Positions 22,436 through 28,771 of a stretch of DNA of 28,771 bases are shown here, piece after piece; position 1 is the stretch's first letter, and every line of letters starts with the position of its first letter. Origin of the DNA: Bdellovibrio sp. Its GTDB lineage: Bacteria; Bdellovibrionota; Bdellovibrionia; Bdellovibrionales; Bdellovibrionaceae. Both the position numbers and the translations under genes were made by a program. The stretch spans positions 1 to 28,771 of the forward strand of contig JAHRXB010000151.1 of the NCBI GenBank assembly GCA_019104905.1, read 5' to 3'. The notes beneath the pieces were generated by a model. It was not told where the DNA came from. It searched no databases and saw nothing but the letters and a program-made list of their open reading frames with translations.

Positions 22436-22957
22436 CTATCCCAGCAGATTTTTTGAGCGGCTATAGCCAATTTTTATGAGCATACGCAAAGCCTCAAGAT
22501 CCGAGCTCAGATTAAACTCTTCTTTGACTTCGTGAATCATGCCTTTGCTACAAGAATCCAAGAGCTCCATGACGTCTGTATTGCGAGTCATGGCTGTCAC
22601 TGTTTTCTCGGTGTAGGAAACCTGAGTCTGAGTCGGGCTGGCGGTCTGGACTGGAGGAGGAGGCTGGTGGTGAGAGGGTGCCGCTTGGATCGTGACCATC
22701 GGCGGAACCGTCGCCTGGGGGCGATCAAGTTCACCCATGATTCCGGCAAGGCTCTTCAGCTCATTTTTGAAATTCTGAATGCTCGGACGCTCAAGGGCGC
22801 TGTCCCCATCGCGAGTGGCCTTCAAATAAAGACTGACCAAGATATCTGGAGTCGTCGCCATTTCCTTAATCGAAGAGTTTTGATTCATAAGCCATTGGTA
22901 GGCTTTGAGCAAAGTCTCTTTCGTGTAAGCCTGTGGCGGCAATGGGTTCATGGTCAT
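22436..22957 (-). CDS. Hypothetical protein with proline-rich linker
   Basis: This is a 173-aa cytoplasmic-looking protein with no signal peptide or membrane segment. Residues ~10-80 are predicted helical (KETLLKAYQWLMNQNSSIKE, then SIQNFKNELKSLAGIMGEL). Residues ~80-120 form a Pro/Gln/Thr/His-rich linker (SHHQPPPPVQTASPTQTQ). Residues ~122-173 form a second helical unit (DVMELLDSCSKGMIHEVKEE, then LEALRMLIKIGYSRSKNLL). I do not recognise a family; the short helix-linker-helix design suggests an adaptor or a regulator working through protein contacts. GGAGAC lies about eleven bases before the ATG, and a second in-frame ATG follows two codons later. It has its own candidate promoter (23026-23054). 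Confidence 0.75.
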   Translation of the reverse strand: MTMNPLPPQAYTKETLLKAYQWLMNQNSSIKEMATTPDILVSLYLKATRDGDSALERPSIQNFKNELKSLAGIMGELDRPQATVPPMVTIQAAPSHHQPPPPVQTASPTQTQVSYTEKTVTAMTRNTDVMELLDSCSKGMIHEVKEEFNLSSDLEALRMLIKIGYSRSKNLLG

Positions 22958-22995
22958 TAATTAAAGTCTCCGGCGGTGAGGGACTGAAACTTACA

Positions 22996-23025
22996 GACTC
23001 CATTACGACGAGTCAATGTAGACTC
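22996..23025. repeat. Three alternating GACTC/GAGTC half-sites in the leader of the 22436-22957 gene
   Basis: GACTC (22996-23000), GAGTC (23010-23014) and GACTC (23021-23025) give two overlapping inverted repeats with 9- and 6-base spacers. They begin immediately after the candidate -10 (23026-23031) and lie 39-68 bases before the gene start, where a repressor site or a pair of alternative leader hairpins could sit. Confidence 0.35.
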
Positions 23026-23054
23026 ATAACAAAATCCAAACAATCACTGCTCAA
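23026..23054 (-). promoter_or_regulatory. Possible promoter of the hypothetical gene 22436-22957
   Basis: On the minus strand TTGAGC (23054-23049) is followed after 17 bases by TGTTAT (23031-23026); each matches consensus at four of six positions. The remaining gap to the upstream terminator (23055-23186) is A/T-rich with long poly-A/T tracts and no recognisable gene. Confidence 0.35.
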
Positions 23055-23186
23055 ATAGTGGGCATCTCTAGATAGCGGGGCGTGGGGAGGATTACAAAAC
23101 TAGAGGCAACGCGAAAAACGAAAAAAAGAGAAAGAGTTTTTCTTGATTTTTTAATCACGTTTGATTTTTTCAGACCTGGGAGTTTA

Positions 23187-23224
23187 CAAAAAAAAGCCCA
23201 TCATCTTGTTGCAAGTGATGGGCT
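23187..23224 (-). terminator. Strong Rho-independent terminator after the sigma-54 regulator gene
   Basis: AGCCCATCA (23195-23203) pairs with TGATGGGCT (23216-23224), and an inner CTTG/CAAG stem caps it. On the minus strand it is followed by eight Ts (23194-23187). It lies 26 nt past the regulator stop and closes the rSAM-peptide-kinase-regulator unit. Confidence 0.95.
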
Positions 23225-23250
23225 CCAAATTATTTTTAAACAGAGAACAT

Positions 23251-24777
23251 CTAGTTGATGTAGTCTTTCGCGTTGATCCCGTATTTCTCAATCTTGCGAA
23301 GAAGAGTCTTTTTAGGAATGTTCGCGTGCAGAGCGGTTTGATTAATGCGTCCACGGAAAGTTTTAAGGGCTTTGATGATAAATTCTTTCTCAAAAGCTTC
23401 CTTTTGGGCATTGAAATCTAAATTCTCAGATCCAGAGTAAGGAACAATTTCTTCTGCGTCCAGGTCCTCGGCGTCGGCACTTAAATCGCTGTCATCTTCA
23501 TCTGCTAAACCCGCGTGAGCTTGAGCTGCAGAGCTGACACCAACAGCCGCGACACTGTGGGCTGTTTCGATGAGAGGAGGCACATCAATCAAGTTCGTGC
23601 CTGTGGCGATCAAAAGTGACTCTGGCAAAGATGCGATGGTGATGATGTTCGACATTTCCAACACGAAGGCATGCTCAATCACGTTCTCAAGTTCGCGGAT
23701 ATTTCCAGGCCAAGCATGTTTTTTAAGGACCGCCATCGCATCAGGAGCAATTCCATTGATGCGTTTGCCGTGGGCCTGATTGAATTTTTTAATAAAGATG
23801 TTCACCATGTGTTCCATGTCGTCTTTACGTTCCGCCAAAGCAGGCAAGAAGATAGGTACGACATTCAAGCGATAGAAAAGATCTTCGCGGAATGAACCCG
23901 CTTTAATCATGTCTTCCAAAGGGCGGTTGGTGGCCGCGATGATGCGCACGTTGGTTGGGAATTCCCGATTGGAGCCGACGGGTGTGAACACTTTCTCTTG
24001 CAAGACACGCAGGATTTTAACCTGCATCAACTGAGGCATGTCGCCCACTTCATCCAAGAACAAAGTTCCGCCTTCAGCAAACTGGAATTTCCCGATTTTG
24101 CGTTGGTCTGCTCCCGTGAAAGAGCCCTTCTCGTGACCGAAAAGCTCGGACTCAAAAAGATTCTCGGGGATGGCAGAACAGTTGATCGCCACAAACTTTT
24201 CATCTTTACGAGCGGAATTGTAGTGAATGGCTTTTGCCACAAGTTCTTTTCCAGTTCCAGAGGCTCCGCGAATAAGAACAGGTGTTTCGACCTTGGCAAG
24301 ACGATGAATGATATTAAACACCTTCTGCATCTGCGAGGTGTGACCAATGATCTTACGACCCGCTTCGACCATAACAGGGGCCGAGGCCGCAATATTTGAA
24401 ATCAAATTGTGCGCGTTGACGGCTTTATCGATGAGTTGCAAGAGGTCGTCGCTGCTAACGGGCTTTTGCAGGTAATTGTAAGCTCCGTCCTTTACGGCCT
24501 GAATAGCATCATTCAAGGTTGCATGCGCTGTCATGATGATAGCGATGATTCCGGGGTCGAACTCTTTGATTTGGCGAAGAGCTTCCAGTCCGTTCATGCG
24601 AGGCATATCAACGTCCAAAATGACAAGATCGTATTTCTTGTCGCTGCCTTTGATTTTTTCCATGGCGTTAACACCATCGAAAGCCTCATCGACTTCGAAA
24701 CGTTGGGTGACGGCGAGTGCCGATTTCACCGAGAGTCTTAAGCCCTGATCGTCATCTACAACCAAAACCTTAAGCAT
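23251..24777 (-). CDS. NtrC-family sigma-54-dependent response regulator
   Basis: The 508-aa protein has a receiver (1-120; D8/D9/D10, phospho-acceptor D55 in VILDVDMP, K105), an AAA+ sigma-54 activation domain (~143-380: Walker A GASGTGKE 171-178, sigma-54 contact loop GSFTGA 218-223, Walker B GTLFLDEVGD 237-246, and the AWPGNIRELENVIEHA block), a long acidic low-complexity linker (~425-450, Asp/Glu/Ala) and a Fis-type HTH (~468-500: RINQTALHANIPKKTLLRKI). It should open sigma-54 promoters when phosphorylated. The contact loop reads GSFTGA instead of the usual GAFTGA. The start overlaps the upstream CHASE2 kinase gene by 8 bases, so the two are cognate partners. Target promoters are not identified. 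Confidence 0.95.
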   Translation of the reverse strand: MLKVLVVDDDQGLRLSVKSALAVTQRFEVDEAFDGVNAMEKIKGSDKKYDLVILDVDMPRMNGLEALRQIKEFDPGIIAIIMTAHATLNDAIQAVKDGAYNYLQKPVSSDDLLQLIDKAVNAHNLISNIAASAPVMVEAGRKIIGHTSQMQKVFNIIHRLAKVETPVLIRGASGTGKELVAKAIHYNSARKDEKFVAINCSAIPENLFESELFGHEKGSFTGADQRKIGKFQFAEGGTLFLDEVGDMPQLMQVKILRVLQEKVFTPVGSNREFPTNVRIIAATNRPLEDMIKAGSFREDLFYRLNVVPIFLPALAERKDDMEHMVNIFIKKFNQAHGKRINGIAPDAMAVLKKHAWPGNIRELENVIEHAFVLEMSNIITIASLPESLLIATGTNLIDVPPLIETAHSVAAVGVSSAAQAHAGLADEDDSDLSADAEDLDAEEIVPYSGSENLDFNAQKEAFEKEFIIKALKTFRGRINQTALHANIPKKTLLRKIEKYGINAKDYIN

Positions 24778-26650
24778 GTGTACCCCCTTGCTCGATTGGT
24801 AGTTCTACCGTAAATGTGGAACCATTACCATGGGAAGATTCTACAAAAATGCGTCCCCGGTGAAGTTCTGTAAAATATTTGGCCAGATATAGTCCCAGCC
24901 CCGATCCCTTGATGGGAGAGCTTTTAACGTTCTTAGAACGGAAAAACTTCATAAAGATGTTCTGGAGCTCATCCGAGGGGATCCCAGGCCCTTGATCGGC
25001 CACTTGGACGATCACTTTGCTTGGGGTTTCTTCGCTGGTCACCAGAATTTTAGTATCTTCAGGGCTGTATTTAATCGCATTCTCGACGAGGTTTGAGAAG
25101 ACTTGCTTCATGAGGTCCGCGTCCACAGGAACGGGAAACATAGGTTCCAGCTCAGAGACGATTTGAATGCGCTTCACCTTTGCAAGGAATTCATGTTTAC
25201 GGATCACCTCTTGAAGGAGGTTGTTGATATCCTTGCTTTGCAGATGAAGCTGAACGCCCTGACTTTCAATTTTTCCATAGTTTAAGATGGCATTAATGAA
25301 CTTCAAGAGGTCATCAGACGAATGTTTGATGGTATCGACGGCCTCCCGCTGTTGGGGGCTCAACGTGACCGGGTCCGCCAGAATCATGTCGGTCATGCCT
25401 TGGATGCGCGCAATCGGTGTCTTGAGGTCATGAGACATCATCGAGATAAAGTTGGTCTTAAGTTCTTCGACTTGGCTCAGCAGCTTATTCTTTTGGTAGT
25501 ATTCCCAACTGCGACGATTTTCGACAATCAAGCGGTAAGGAATAAAGAAGTAATAGCACAAGAAGATCGTCAAAAGAGGGGCCGCCATCGGGAGCCACCA
25601 ACCCATCAGCCAAAAACTTAAAGCGCAAAGGCCGACGAAGCCAGCAATGGTGCCACCCAGAACTACAAGGCCCCGAGTCGGCTTCAGGGTCAGCACCACG
25701 TGAGTCGTTAGAAGGGAGGCGAGTAGAATAAACAACCAACTGATGAATTTAGGCGTTTTAACCGGGCTTGAATTGCGAATCAAAGTATCAATGGTGTTGG
25801 CTTGCAGTTCAATACGGGTCATCGAAGTGACATCGCGGCTGTAAGGACTCAGAATGTATTCCGCTTCACTTAAGCCAAGATCCGTTCCGATAAGAACAAT
25901 TTTATCTTTAAATCGCGCAGCTGGAACCTTCCCCGATAGCACATCCTCAAAAGAGACGGAGGGATAACTTCTTGCCGGGTGAAAATCAATATAGGCTTGA
26001 TCAGTTCCATAGAAGTCAAACTGGCCACGAATCTTATGGATGTCTTTGACGTCTGGATTAATGAGGCTTGCCAGATAGACCGGAAGAAGAGGGCGATCTT
26101 GATAAGTGAGAATCATACGACGAGTGACGCCGTCTTTGGCAAAGTTCACCAGATCGGATGTCTTTGGTGCGGGAGACAAAGAAACTTGCTCAAGAGGATC
26201 TTGCAGGAAAAGCTGTTTCTCTTCTCCCTTCAGGGGAGTTGTTCTGCCCGCGACAAAAACATTACGGTGAGCGACCAGGCTGGCTTCCCAGTTGTTTTTT
26301 TCTTGAGTGCTGCCGGGGACTTCCGAAAGATCAAACTCATAAGTGATGGCTTTAGTTCCTTCTGCGATGAGCTTCTTCAGAAGAGCCTCTTGCTCTTTGG
26401 CGGAAGGAATGCCTTTGAAAAGTTGCACCGTTTGGGGGGTGATATAGATCAACTCAATGGCTTCGGACGTGGGGTTGATCAGTTTAGTTCGAACGCGCAA
26501 GTCATAGAGGTAAGACTCGATATAATCCAGATTTGTCTGCGCGATGAGAAAAGAAATCCCCAATGCGAAAGTGATTCGCAAAATAAGAGCTTTGTAAGCC
26601 CCTCTTGGGGAGGAGGCTGTGTTCTCTTCAAGGGAGGGAGGAAGAGCCAT
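24770..26650 (-). CDS. CHASE2-domain sensor histidine kinase
   Basis: The 626-aa inner-membrane kinase has TM1 (~22-40), a large extracytoplasmic CHASE2 sensor (~45-295, with the typical FKDKIVLIGTDLGLSEAEYI and SRDVTSMTRIELQANTIDTL blocks), three clustered TMs (~302-373), a short coiled-coil and a HisKA/HATPase core. H407 lies in SMMSHDLKTPIARIQG, N524 in SNLVENAIKYSP, G1 is DQGPGI (552-557) and G2 is GSGLGL (582-587). All catalytic motifs are intact. AGGAT lies close to the ATG. The gene starts 30 nt after the small peptide gene with no terminator between, and it overlaps the regulator gene downstream. CHASE2 ligands are mostly unknown, so a peptide signal is possible but unproven. Confidence 0.94.
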   Translation of the reverse strand: MALPPSLEENTASSPRGAYKALILRITFALGISFLIAQTNLDYIESYLYDLRVRTKLINPTSEAIELIYITPQTVQLFKGIPSAKEQEALLKKLIAEGTKAITYEFDLSEVPGSTQEKNNWEASLVAHRNVFVAGRTTPLKGEEKQLFLQDPLEQVSLSPAPKTSDLVNFAKDGVTRRMILTYQDRPLLPVYLASLINPDVKDIHKIRGQFDFYGTDQAYIDFHPARSYPSVSFEDVLSGKVPAARFKDKIVLIGTDLGLSEAEYILSPYSRDVTSMTRIELQANTIDTLIRNSSPVKTPKFISWLFILLASLLTTHVVLTLKPTRGLVVLGGTIAGFVGLCALSFWLMGWWLPMAAPLLTIFLCYYFFIPYRLIVENRRSWEYYQKNKLLSQVEELKTNFISMMSHDLKTPIARIQGMTDMILADPVTLSPQQREAVDTIKHSSDDLLKFINAILNYGKIESQGVQLHLQSKDINNLLQEVIRKHEFLAKVKRIQIVSELEPMFPVPVDADLMKQVFSNLVENAIKYSPEDTKILVTSEETPSKVIVQVADQGPGIPSDELQNIFMKFFRSKNVKSSPIKGSGLGLYLAKYFTELHRGRIFVESSHGNGSTFTVELPIEQGGTHA

Positions 26651-26680
26651 AAATCCTATTTCAAAATGAAGTGTTTCTGT

Positions 26681-26797
26681 TTAGCGAACAGGAATGCAGC
26701 CTTCGCCGGTTCCGCCTGTGCCAGGTCCTGCGATTTGTGAATTCGGAAGAGCGGGCTTGAGAGGTTTGATCTTTTTAATGTGTTTTTGTTGTTTCAT
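26681..26797 (-). CDS. Putative RiPP precursor peptide (38 aa)
   Basis: ATG at 26797-26795 to TAA at 26683-26681 encodes 38 residues. Residues 1-15 are Lys-rich (MKQQKHIKKIKPLKP), residues 16-23 are ALPNSQIA, and the rest is a Gly-rich tail with one cysteine, GPGTGGTGEGCIPVR (24-38, Cys34). AGAGGAA stands five bases before the ATG, directly after the radical SAM stop (10-nt gap), which implies translational coupling. A basic leader and a small Gly/Thr/Cys core beside a SPASM radical SAM enzyme is the usual layout for a ribosomally made, modified peptide. Only one Cys and no aromatic residue in the core would limit the chemistry to a Cys thioether, a Thr/Ile/Pro/Val/Arg C-H bond, or epimerisation. 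I do not recognise the family. Reality of the gene rests on context, start signals and composition. Confidence 0.75.
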   Translation of the reverse strand: MKQQKHIKKIKPLKPALPNSQIAGPGTGGTGEGCIPVR

Positions 26798-26807
26798 ATG
26801 TTCCTCT

Positions 26808-28202
26808 TTAGCAGGCGACCCTGCTTAATTTATAATATAACAATGCGGTTCCGATCAAGCTGCGAGTGCGAAAGCAGAATTGGCCATCTTTGCGATGTTT
26901 GCTTCCCGTACTTTGCTTGTGAATAAACATACAACCACCGCCACACAGGAATCGCGCCCAGCAGCTTTGGCAGTTGTTTTTTTCGACCAGGGGAGCTTGG
27001 TATTGAGCGAGTTGATCGTAATTCAACTCGGCCCCCTGCCCCACTTGCTCCTCTTTGTGGCCCACTTCCCAGGGGCAGGTGTAAAGATTGTTCTTTGCAT
27101 CCACCATTAAAAAGGATTTCCCAGCGCCGCAGTAATTTTCGGTTTGCTGTTGGTTGTCCAAAGCGAAGAAATACTGATCAAAGATACCGATCTTACGAAG
27201 CTCTTTTTCGCCCCCAGCCGCAAAGGCTGTTTTGGCGATCAAATTCATTTGCTCAACAAAGAGTCGATTGCTGTCATCATCATTTTCTGCCACCGAGTAC
27301 GTGAACTCGTAACGATCGGCCTTCAGCTTCTGATAGAAGTTGTATGCAGAAATAAGATCCAAGTTATCGCTATTAAAAACGCCATGAAGGGTTAAGAGCC
27401 CGAGGGACGCTTTGGCATCAGAAAGTTGGCGTAAACCTTCAACTACCAAAGAGGTGCTGCCAGAGCCATCTTTGCTAGGACGAGCTCTATCATTGATTTC
27501 AGGGGGGCCATCTAAGCTGACGGTCACGTTGGCGCGAAGATCCTTTAAAACAGCCAAGGTCTTGTCATTAATAAGAGTGCCATTGGTCACAATCGAAAAG
27601 CCCGCGTGAATATTTCTTCCTGCTGCCATCAAACGCACATAGTTGCCAATTTCTTGAATGCCCTCAGGGTACAAAAGAGGTTCGCCACCCAGGAAGGTGA
27701 TCTTGAAGCGACCGCCTTCGGGAACTCGTTCAAGAAAGAACTTCAATTGAGGAAGAGTTTTTTCAACATTGATCTTCGTTTGCGGAGCTCCATAGGAGCC
27801 GTCTCCTCCGGCTGCGCAGTACGTGCACTTGAGGTTGCAAATCTGGGTCACATTAATGGTGAGGCTGCGAATGCCAGGCTCTAGGTGGCCGGCCTTGACG
27901 TCGGGATTGATTTCTTGTTCCCAGGCTTTAAGTTCAAGTTGGGCTTCGGTGGAGGCGAGGGAGTCCTCTTTCATGCCGGCCCAAGCTTGTTCGGAAATTT
28001 CGGCGATTTCAAGATTGCGAGCATGGAAAGCCAGGGGGGCTCCTTGGTCCCATTTGAAAGCTACAATGTCTTTGTATCGTCGTTGTTCCATACGCTCCGG
28101 AGAGCTGCAATTAGCGTTCCATAATGAGACATCTTGTAGATTTAAAAAAGACGAGTGATATTGATAGGATAAATCGCATGAGGATGGTGCTTTTTTGCCC
28201 AT
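26808..28202 (-). CDS. Radical SAM/SPASM peptide-modifying enzyme
   Basis: This ~464-aa protein probably modifies the 38-aa peptide encoded next to it. Numbering from the ATG at 28202: a ~100-residue N-terminal part that may include a small peptide-binding (RRE-like) segment (VAFKWDQGAPLAFHARNLEI), the radical SAM core with C122, C126 and C129 (VTQICNLKCTYCAAGGDGS), FLGGEPLLYP and VTVSLDGPPEIND, then a SPASM domain with seven cysteines: C358, C376, C411, C414, C420, C424 and C443 (NNCQSCWARFLCGGGCMF). The last residue is also Cys (C464). It generates a 5'-deoxyadenosyl radical using a 4Fe-4S cluster; the SPASM domain would hold auxiliary clusters. The start is uncertain: TTG at 28205, ATG at 28202 or ATG at 28091 (with GGAG three bases before it) are all possible. 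The reaction type is unknown. Confidence 0.92.
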   Translation of the reverse strand: MGKKAPSSCDLSYQYHSSFLNLQDVSLWNANCSSPERMEQRRYKDIVAFKWDQGAPLAFHARNLEIAEISEQAWAGMKEDSLASTEAQLELKAWEQEINPDVKAGHLEPGIRSLTINVTQICNLKCTYCAAGGDGSYGAPQTKINVEKTLPQLKFFLERVPEGGRFKITFLGGEPLLYPEGIQEIGNYVRLMAAGRNIHAGFSIVTNGTLINDKTLAVLKDLRANVTVSLDGPPEINDRARPSKDGSGSTSLVVEGLRQLSDAKASLGLLTLHGVFNSDNLDLISAYNFYQKLKADRYEFTYSVAENDDDSNRLFVEQMNLIAKTAFAAGGEKELRKIGIFDQYFFALDNQQQTENYCGAGKSFLMVDAKNNLYTCPWEVGHKEEQVGQGAELNYDQLAQYQAPLVEKNNCQSCWARFLCGGGCMFIHKQSTGSKHRKDGQFCFRTRSLIGTALLYYKLSRVAC

Positions 28203-28310
28203 CAAAGGCCCTGGAGTGGGGACAAAAGGAAACTATTTCATGAGTGTCTATGCCTCTGCCAGGGATTTTAGATCGAAGGGGCTTTGCAGTTTGTATTTAA
28301 TAATATGCTA

Positions 28311-28319
28311 TATAATATA
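28311..28319 (+). promoter_or_regulatory. AT-rich region with possible -10 elements upstream of the HTH gene
   Basis: TATAAT at 28311-28316 is a perfect -10 hexamer and overlaps a second TAATAT-like hexamer (28313-28318), with a poor -35 (TTTGTA at 28290-28295) 17 bases upstream of the latter. The block 28290-28384 is far richer in A/T than the rest of the window. Confidence 0.35.
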
Positions 28320-28328
28320 ATAAAACAT

Positions 28329-28384
28329 TTTATTGATATATTTTAAGATATCAATAAAGCATTTTTTGATATATTATAAGATAT
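28329..28384 (+). repeat. Tandem operator-like repeats abutting the HTH gene start
   Basis: TTGATATATTTTAAGATAT (28333-28351) and TTGATATATTATAAGATAT (28366-28384) match at 18 of 19 positions and are exactly 33 bases apart, about three helical turns. The second copy ends one base before the ATG, covering the ribosome-binding position. Overlapping the first copy is a perfect 11-bp inverted repeat, TTTATTGATAT (28329-28339) and ATATCAATAAA (28348-28358), with an 8-base spacer. The layout suggests autoregulation by the HTH protein encoded next. Confidence 0.6.
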
Positions 28385-28771
28385 ATGAAAAAGAGCAAAG
28401 CCCTCGTCAAAACCCAAAGAAAAAGTCTGGATGAAAAGCTAAAAGCATTTCGTTTTGCGCGAACCGTGGTGCGGCCCAAGTCGGGATGGATCAAGGCCAT
28501 TCGGGAAGCTCTCGGGATGACGTCGCAACAGTTGGCAGAGCGCATGGGCATTCAGCAATCAGGAGTGATTCTTTTAGAGCAAAGGGAAGTCGACAAAAAG
28601 GTGACTTTGGAAACTCTGGAGCGCGCGGCCCAGGCCTTGGGGTGTGATCTGGTCTATGCTCTTGTTCCGAAAGACTCACTGGAAAAAAGTATCGACGATC
28701 AGGCGCAAAGAGTGGCCAAAGATTTGTTCAGCAAAACCTTGCACACCATGGATCTGGAAAAACAACAAGTC
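28385..28771 (+). CDS. Mobile mystery protein A (XRE-type HTH protein), cut by window end
   Basis: The frame is open from ATG 28385 to the window end (129 codons, no stop yet). The sequence follows the 'mobile mystery protein A' family closely: an N-terminal basic helix, GWIKAIREALGMTSQQLAER with MGIQQSGVILLEQREV (HTH, ~34-69), then KKVTLETLERAAQALGCDLV, YALVPKDSLEKSIDDQA and the ending KTLHTMDLEKQQV. The family is usually ~150 aa, so little is missing. It normally lies upstream of 'mobile mystery protein B', a Fic-domain protein, and the pair resembles a toxin-antitoxin or regulator-effector unit found in mobile DNA. Fic proteins transfer AMP or related groups to targets. The AT-rich promoter and missing Shine-Dalgarno fit acquired DNA. 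The partner gene should begin just outside the window. Confidence 0.88.
   Translation, partial: MKKSKALVKTQRKSLDEKLKAFRFARTVVRPKSGWIKAIREALGMTSQQLAERMGIQQSGVILLEQREVDKKVTLETLERAAQALGCDLVYALVPKDSLEKSIDDQAQRVAKDLFSKTLHTMDLEKQQV

Noticed and set aside
22417..22440. Hairpin GATAGG/CCTATC at the end of the 22436-22957 gene
   Set aside because: The stem overlaps the stop codon, contains bulges and is not followed by a T-run, so it is too weak to call as a terminator.
25979..26740. 253-codon open frame on the plus strand across the CHASE2 kinase and the peptide gene
   Set aside because: It is antisense to a kinase with complete motifs, has no ribosome site and no recognisable protein features.
28240..28320. 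26-codon plus-strand ORF (MSVYASARDF start, hydrophobic end) with AAGGAAA upstream
   Set aside because: It could be a small membrane peptide, but the C-terminal half is just the AT-rich block read through, and nothing else supports it. Worth only a conservation check.
28351..28551. 66-codon minus-strand ORF opposite the HTH gene
   Set aside because: It runs through the operator repeats and is antisense to a clear family member.
1..28771. CRISPR arrays, insertion sequences, rRNA and tRNA genes
   Set aside because: None was seen: no regularly spaced direct repeats of array type, no transposase gene and no cloverleaf or rRNA-like sequence on either strand.

Overview
The window looks like chromosome of a Bdellovibrio-type predatory bacterium (Bdellovibrionota). 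This is inferred from the fliK-flgD-(TIGR02530)-flgE order, an unusual density of two-component regulators, lipoprotein-maturation genes in a Gram-negative setting, and a moderate GC content. No rRNA or tRNA gene is visible to fix the species. Coding density is high, no gene-free stretch exceeds 300 bases, and most of the region reads as core genome.

Layout. Positions 1-3211 (+) carry a flagellar hook cluster (end of fliK, flgD, a small flagellar-operon protein, flgE), closed by a strong terminator. Positions 3459-5526 (+) hold an OmpR-type regulator and its kinase. Positions 5563-10034 (-) are a complete branched-chain amino-acid ABC importer (binding protein, LivH, LivM, LivG, LivF). Positions 10135-12667 (-) hold pfkA, an HU gene, yacG and an orphan lipoprotein. 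At 12919 (+) starts a membrane-anchored HELGH protein whose 3' end overlaps lgt on the other strand. At 14555 (+) is a three-part signalling protein: cyclic-nucleotide-binding fold, degenerate receiver and RsbW-like ATPase. Positions 16012-17079 (-) encode an outer-membrane barrel with linked palindromes upstream, divergent from a RegB/RegA-like redox two-component pair (17218-18962, +). ileS and lspA form a two-gene operon (22258 to 18972, -). A proline-rich protein of unknown function follows at 22436-22957 (-).

The most distinctive part is the last 5.5 kb. On the minus strand a radical SAM/SPASM protein (26808-28202) is followed after 10 nt by a 38-codon gene (26681-26797) with a Lys-rich N-terminus and a Gly-rich, single-Cys C-terminus, which reads as a RiPP precursor. 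Thirty nt further on comes a CHASE2 histidine kinase (24770-26650) overlapping a sigma-54-dependent regulator (23251-24777), with a strong terminator after it. I read this as one transcription unit that makes a modified peptide and carries a sensor/activator pair, possibly peptide signalling. The end of the window (28385 onward, +) holds the start of a 'mobile mystery protein A' gene (HTH; its usual partner is a Fic protein) behind AT-rich tandem operator-like repeats. This suggests an accessory or mobile segment beside the peptide locus.
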